From: Pithys albifrons albifrons
Taxonomy: Eukaryota; Chordata; Aves; Passeriformes; Thamnophilidae
Assembly: GCF_047495875.1 (NCBI RefSeq)
Contig: NC_092497.1
Coordinates: 33,487,375-33,551,374 of the forward strand
Reading direction: 5' to 3'
DNA length: 64,000 nucleotides
In this document: one piece after another, positions 59,426-64,000 of the stretch
Layout: every line of letters begins with the position of its first letter
Position numbering within the stretch: position 1 is the first letter of the stretch
Notes under the pieces: model-generated
Told to the model about the DNA's origin: nothing
What the model saw: only the letters and a program-made list of their open reading frames with translations
The model's database searches: none
Made by a program: the position numbers and the translations under genes

Positions 59426-60762
59426 TGTGCTGGTTAAAGGTAAACCGGCAGGAGAAATGAACCCAGTTTCAGAGAGATTATAAATCAGAGTTATAATTTA
59501 ATAAAAATATTGCAATAAATGCAATGACACAAAGATAAATTGATTTCAACCCACAAAACCCAGAAGTATAACCCAGCACCCTGGGGCACAAACAATGGTG
59601 TTTGTTAGCCCCTGTGCTGAGACCCATGTTGTTCCTCTAAGTCCAAAGTGAAAAGGAAGGGAAAAACCTGTTGTTGCGGATGATAGTCACAGTCTGGTCA
59701 AGAGTGGTGGTATCCTGTCAAAGTTCTGGTCCTCCTCTGGATCTGATGAGTGGTCCCCAAATTCTTCAAATCCTGAGATTATATACCCTCTGGTTCAGGT
59801 GGGAACACCCAGTACCTCCCTCAGGGCAGGGAGTTCCACAATGGGTGATCTAACTCTGTGAGTGTCGTTTGAGCTGTCAAACTGCCAACCCTCCAAGTAC
59901 AGTCAGAGCCTCCCTCCCAACACTGAGGAAAGGGAGGAAAAGAGGGGAAGGAAAAAAAAAACCTTCAAACTACATTTGTGCTAAAACTATATATATTTTA
60001 CAGGAAGAGAGAGAAAACTAAAAGAAAGTACAAATATACACTCACACAAGTCTGAAACAACAGCAAACAATTCCCCACTTCCTAACGAACACACAAATTA
60101 TACTATTTTAACTACACATTACTTCAAAAAACTTATTCCCCAGGGAGACAAACCCAAGCAGAAAGGAGAGAACCAGAACAACACATTTTACTTTCCTGAG
60201 ATACCCGGTGACCCAGTGGTGGGCCTGGCCCTCTCCATCCCCACTGAGGCAGCATCGTGCGTCCTCCCAAGAGGAAGGCTAAAAAGCGACTGCCTTAACC
60301 ACTCCCACACTGATTCCTACTTCCCTGGAGATGATGTCGTAATGTGGTATGGAATACAAAATTACTTGCTAGAAGTCAGCTGGTAGCTCAGCCCAGCTCA
60401 AGTCAGCTGACAGCTTCAGGCCTACTCTGAACTTTAAAACCTAAATTTAGGCCCACCTAGGTGAACCCATAACACCGAGTCATGGGGTATTTTTGAAATT
60501 GTTGCTGGCCCATTAGCAGACATGACACCTCAGGCTGGGTGTCAAGGTGCTAATGACTTCCTGGAGGGGAGTTAGCACAGCTCCTATTTCACAGGCTTCT
60601 TTCACACCCAGCTTATAGCCTGGGGAGTTGAGTGTGCCCTGAGCAGCTACTGCAAATGGTCCATAGTTAACAGTTCATGGGAAATGAGTAGAGGGTGTAG
60701 AACACATAGCTTTGGTCACACCCACACGGTGATAAACTGGTCCCACCTGCTGAACTATGATA
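59426..60762 (-). mobile_element. Solo LTR, family B, with another LTR nested inside
   Basis: It begins (plus strand) TGTGCTGGTTAAAGG and ends TGAACTATGATA. The flanks CCTGT are identical (59421-59425 and 60763-60767). The 612-bp family C LTR at 59863-60474 interrupts it; the parts on either side match the ERV-2 LTR. Confidence 0.87.
59863..60474 (-). mobile_element. Solo LTR, family C, nested in family B LTR
   Basis: It begins TGTCGTTTGAGCTG and ends GAACCCATAACA, matching 12639-13241. The host LTR resumes at GAGTCATGGGGTATT. The flanks GTGAG and CCGAG agree at three of five positions. Confidence 0.82.
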
Positions 60763-62444
60763 CCTGTATATTAAGACATAATCTTTTGACCACATCCACA
60801 GCATCATATGTAGGATATGCATTTCATTTCCCATTTTTCTTCACATTTTACATTATGTTCTCTATTTTACAAACACTGTGGACAGACCACATCAAATTCT
60901 AAAAAGACTGTTGCATAATCTTTTGTGTGAACACTTGAAAGCTAACTTTAGAATTCAGATTCTTATTACTGTTCTGTTTGTGGTCTATTTGCACTTCAGA
61001 AAGTGAGCTTCTATGCATTGTGCAATAGTAAACCAGAAAACTGTCAGCACAACATACAGCACTCTCTATAATGTTACATTTATCACACCGTCCTTAAATT
61101 ATAAAACTAAACTAGAATGGTAAAACCCCCAATTTTTCTTAAAAAAATCCCCAGAAAGTAATTTGATACCAAGATGAAAAGGCACTGGATTTTCAGAGTC
61201 AGAGATTTGCAAACTTATATGCGTCTGTGTAAACAATTGGGCTGAAATACACTGAAATTTATCTTCTCAAAAAGACACAAAATTTTAAATTGCATAGATT
61301 TCATTGCCAGTCCAAAATCTGGGAAGGGACCTAATTTCTGGCCTTGTCAAATGTTAATATTCAGTCAATGTACCAACATTATTAAGATTATTTCAATATG
61401 AGCAAAGTTCTATGCCAAATATCTTCTTTTGTTAAATACGAAGATTATAAGGTCATTACTATTTCAGTTAGGTCCTTGTTTTTTGGACAGTTCTCATGCA
61501 GAAAGTTTGCAGGTTTGAATAGTCCTGGATTCAATTATAATGTTCTAAATATAAACATAATAAGGGTGTATACTTGCTTGCCTATTTCTTCTCATCCCAT
61601 GATGTGATCTAGTATCAATCTGATAGTTGGGAGAAAAAAAATTACTCTCTAGAAAATGTTTACTCTTGTAGAATGTAAGTGTACCACAATGAAGACTAAC
61701 ATTGAATGCTGAATATTTTTTCTTTCAACATGGCTTCTAAGAAAATCCAGGCTTAATAAGTAATACAGGAACAGTGAATGATGGGTGAAAAAAAGTGATG
61801 AGGCACTTGCTTTTATCCTAATAGGGTTTGATATTCCAAAAATCAGAAAGTGAGATGTTGCTAGCTTCCTTCTTTCAACATTAGAAAACTTGCATATATC
61901 CTGGCACAGCTAGGTAGACAACAATTACTGCGGCATATTTGATATGGAGATTTTAGGGAAGGTATCAAATGAACATGATTTTCTGTCTTATAATTTTTAG
62001 GGGTACTTCATTATAATTTTGTTTTAGAATAATTGTAAATTATATTAATTGAATATATGCCTAGAGTAATAGAGCTATTTGTCCTCTTTGGGCTAAAACA
62101 ATGGGCAGTACTACTACAATGGAAAATCAGAATATTATGAAATTCTTATCCAGCTGGGATCCTGGAACATAATATAACTTCCTTGCTTAGTTGTCTATTC
62201 AACTACCTGCAAAAAAATAATCCAATTTTTTTAACTGTTGGTGAGATCGACAGAGACATCTCATCTGAGTCTAAATTATTGTATTATGTGAATATATTAT
62301 ATAGACAATGTTATATAGAGACAAATTTTCAGACCATTTACCAGTTTCCTGCTGTATGGTAGTGTGATTTTAGAAAAGACTATTAAGTGAAACAATCGAG
62401 CTGTAGCTACACAAAACCCTATAAAATTAAACATTATATTTTAC
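60763..62444. other. AT-rich, no feature seen
   Basis: About 1.7 kb without a supportable gene or repeat. Confidence 0.5.
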
Positions 62445-62678
62445 TGTGGGCATGGGGTAGACCCTTGCAAGACAAACACCATGGGAACACGGTAGGGCAT
62501 GCTGGGAGTTGCAGTCTATGCATGCCCAGGAGATGAACTTTAAGCCTATTGGCTAGTATACCACGTGCCTACACCCATGTATCGTCCCCATCCCTGGGTA
62601 TAAAATATGCTTGCACAGTTTAATAAACTGATTCATTTTCGTGTCTCCTATGGAGGTGTTGGTCCATGTCATCACTGC
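62445..62678 (+). mobile_element. 234-bp LTR-like unit with promoter and poly(A) signals
   Basis: A direct repeat TATATTTTAC flanks the unit (62435-62444 and 62679-62688). Inside, in order: GCATGCTGGGAGTTGCAGT (about 62498-62516), which resembles the ZNF143/Staf site; ATTGG (62548-62552, an inverted CCAAT box); CACGTG (62562-62567); TATAAAA (62599-62605); AATAAA (62622-62627). This order is that of a compact retroviral LTR (U3-R-U5). It begins TG but does not end CA at the repeat boundary, and a 10-bp duplication is too long for a retroviral integrase. Confidence 0.6.
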
Positions 62679-62688
62679 TATATTTTAC

Positions 62689-63590
62689 CTTTGATATAGC
62701 AATACAATTATTCTTTTAAAAATATTTGATTTAGCTAATGAGACAGAAAGCAGTTTCATGAGTGTAAACAAGGTCCAACACATATACAGAGAAAAATTTC
62801 AAAATTCATAGATATTTATATTAGCTGTCCAATGCAAATATGGAAGAAGAGGTAGGGGAAGGGGAGGGAGAAGGGAAGAAGAGAAATTAGTCCTTTTAAA
62901 TAACTTTATGTTGTAACTTTACTCTCCAAATTTGAATTTATGAGTAAGACTAAAATAAGTAACTTAGATATTTAACCTGTAGGTAGTTTTTATATTGAAA
63001 ACAGGATTTTATAGGGGATACATATCTGTTCTAGATATCTGAAAAGTAGCTCCCAAAAGTGGAATTTTGATATAAACTCCTATATTGCATCTTCATTAAA
63101 ATTATGCTCCCAATTCCAATGATTAGTGTGGAGGACTAGGCATAAGCATGTTTTCTTTCAAATATTCTGACTATTGCTACAGAAAAATTGTGATTAGAAA
63201 AGAGGGTCCTGTGAAAGTGAGGCAGCATTGTTCTGAGCCAACTTCCTTTTCTGCTTTGAGACTTGTGCTCAGTTGTCATTGTTGTCAATTCTAACTCACT
63301 TCCTTGAAGAGGGATCAAAGGGCTGCCTGTGCATGCAAAAAAAAATGCTAAAAAAAGTTTAGTTTACTATAGAACTGTAAAAGGAAGCAGATCAGGCCTC
63401 CTCTCTGTTTCCTCTCCTCCTCTTTTGCTTTCTTTGCCTCATTACCCCAGCACTTTATTATTCAACAACTTGTGAACTTTGTTCTCTCTCTCTCTTTTTT
63501 TTGTGCCTTAATTTCTCTCCTCTCTTGCTTTGTCTGGGCAAAGTGCAGCTATAATATTCTACTCTATACTCCATACTAAAGTTTATTGTA
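62689..63590. other. No gene seen; pyrimidine-rich stretch at 63395-63560
   Basis: AT-rich sequence, then a CT-rich stretch. No coding support. Confidence 0.4.
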
Positions 63591-63620
63591 GAAGTGGGAA
63601 GTGGAGGAAAGTATGCTGTG

Positions 63621-63765
63621 ACTTGTTAGCCAGCACCTTTGAGAAGCTTTTGTGGGAGTTGAGAGCTTATTGAAGCGTGGTGTAAAAAAGTAAATATTTA
63701 TTAGCCACCACTTTTGAGAAAGTGTATTGTAAGATTTAAGGACTTTTAACCAACACCTTTTAGTG
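63621..63765 (+). repeat. Three diverged direct repeats
   Basis: Segments at 63621-63652, 63694-63725 and 63741-63765 share the pattern TTAGCCA(G/C)CACCTTTGAGAA, with more changes in the third. They lie just before a possible start codon at 63772. Confidence 0.55.
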
Positions 63766-63771
63766 TAAATC

Positions 63772-63870
63772 ATGGCTAATTGCCAGAGTGTGCCAGAGTT
63801 AAGGCACAAGATTTGCCTGACATGTGGTCTGGAGTTTTTGTTCAGCCTAATGAGAATTTCCAACAAACAT
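63772..63870 (+). other. Short open frame with C-x2-C, possible retroelement ORF start
   Basis: The frame reads MANCQSVPELRHKICLTCGL and stays open for about 30 codons. Tandem repeats followed by a start codon would fit a LINE or retroviral 5' region, but there is no further support and the frame soon closes. It may be a relic. Confidence 0.25.
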
Positions 63871-64000
63871 CACATTCTGTAACAACAGGTAAGGAAAATT
63901 AGCAACAGTTCAACAGTTAATGTTGTTTCAAAAAAGTCAAAATCAAATCAATCAACATTAAGAAGTTACTGGCATACAAAACCTGTTTGTATGTTTTATA

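Overview
The window looks like avian nuclear DNA. It carries several CR1 LINE retrotransposons with the bird-type 3' terminus (repeats of the 8-mer ATTCTATG), env-less ERVL-type endogenous retroviruses with their solo LTRs, and AT-rich introns of one spliced host gene. There is no prokaryotic gene organisation, and nearly all long open frames belong to retroelements or to simple repeats.

Host gene, plus strand, 340-25090. Thirteen exon-like blocks with matching splice phases encode a mostly coiled-coil protein of about 565 codons; I cannot name it. Exons 1-9 (340-23117) are open. The intron after exon 6 has a GC-AG donor. Exon 10 (23311-23666) has a stop three codons in, two compensating frame changes and a further in-frame TAG. 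The exon 11 to exon 12 join is one base out of frame. The gene therefore looks like a decaying copy: a unitary pseudogene, a decayed sex-linked gametolog, or a locus with assembly indels. Its introns hold a nearly full-length CR1 (4849-9130), an ERVL-type LTR (9395-10082) and an inverted pair of solo LTRs (11823-12426 and 12639-13241).

Satellite region, 25235-27432. A 2.2-kb pure-purine array begins about 145 bp after the host stop codon. Its first 0.9 kb is built of GGAAGGTGC-type units. The rest is (GGAA)n with two AGGG-rich blocks. The first AATAAA after the host stop lies beyond the array, at 27538.

Retroelement cluster, 28867-51613. A CR1 relic is split by a complete 6.6-kb ERV (ERV-1, minus strand, TSD CACAT). 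Next come a CR1 3' half (36474-38703, minus), an LTR-like piece, a second related ERV (ERV-2, 39970-45773, minus, TSD ACATG) that lost gag and contains two nested solo LTRs, an old plus-strand CR1 (about 47060-49833) split by a solo LTR, and a young CR1 fragment (49834-51613, minus) with an open ORF2. Both ERVs carry gag-pol or pol of ERVL type and no env, but their LTRs are unrelated.

Right part, 51614-64000. This is AT-rich DNA with a CR1 3' tip, solo LTRs at 54744-55590, 57201-57823 and 59426-60762 (the last with another LTR nested inside), and a 234-bp LTR-like unit at 62445-62678 flanked by a 10-bp direct repeat. I see no convincing host gene there.

Recognisable transposable elements cover very roughly 45% of the window, well above the usual level for bird autosomes. 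Together with the decaying gene this would fit a W chromosome or another low-recombination region, but that is an inference. No functional cellular system beyond the coiled-coil locus can be supported.
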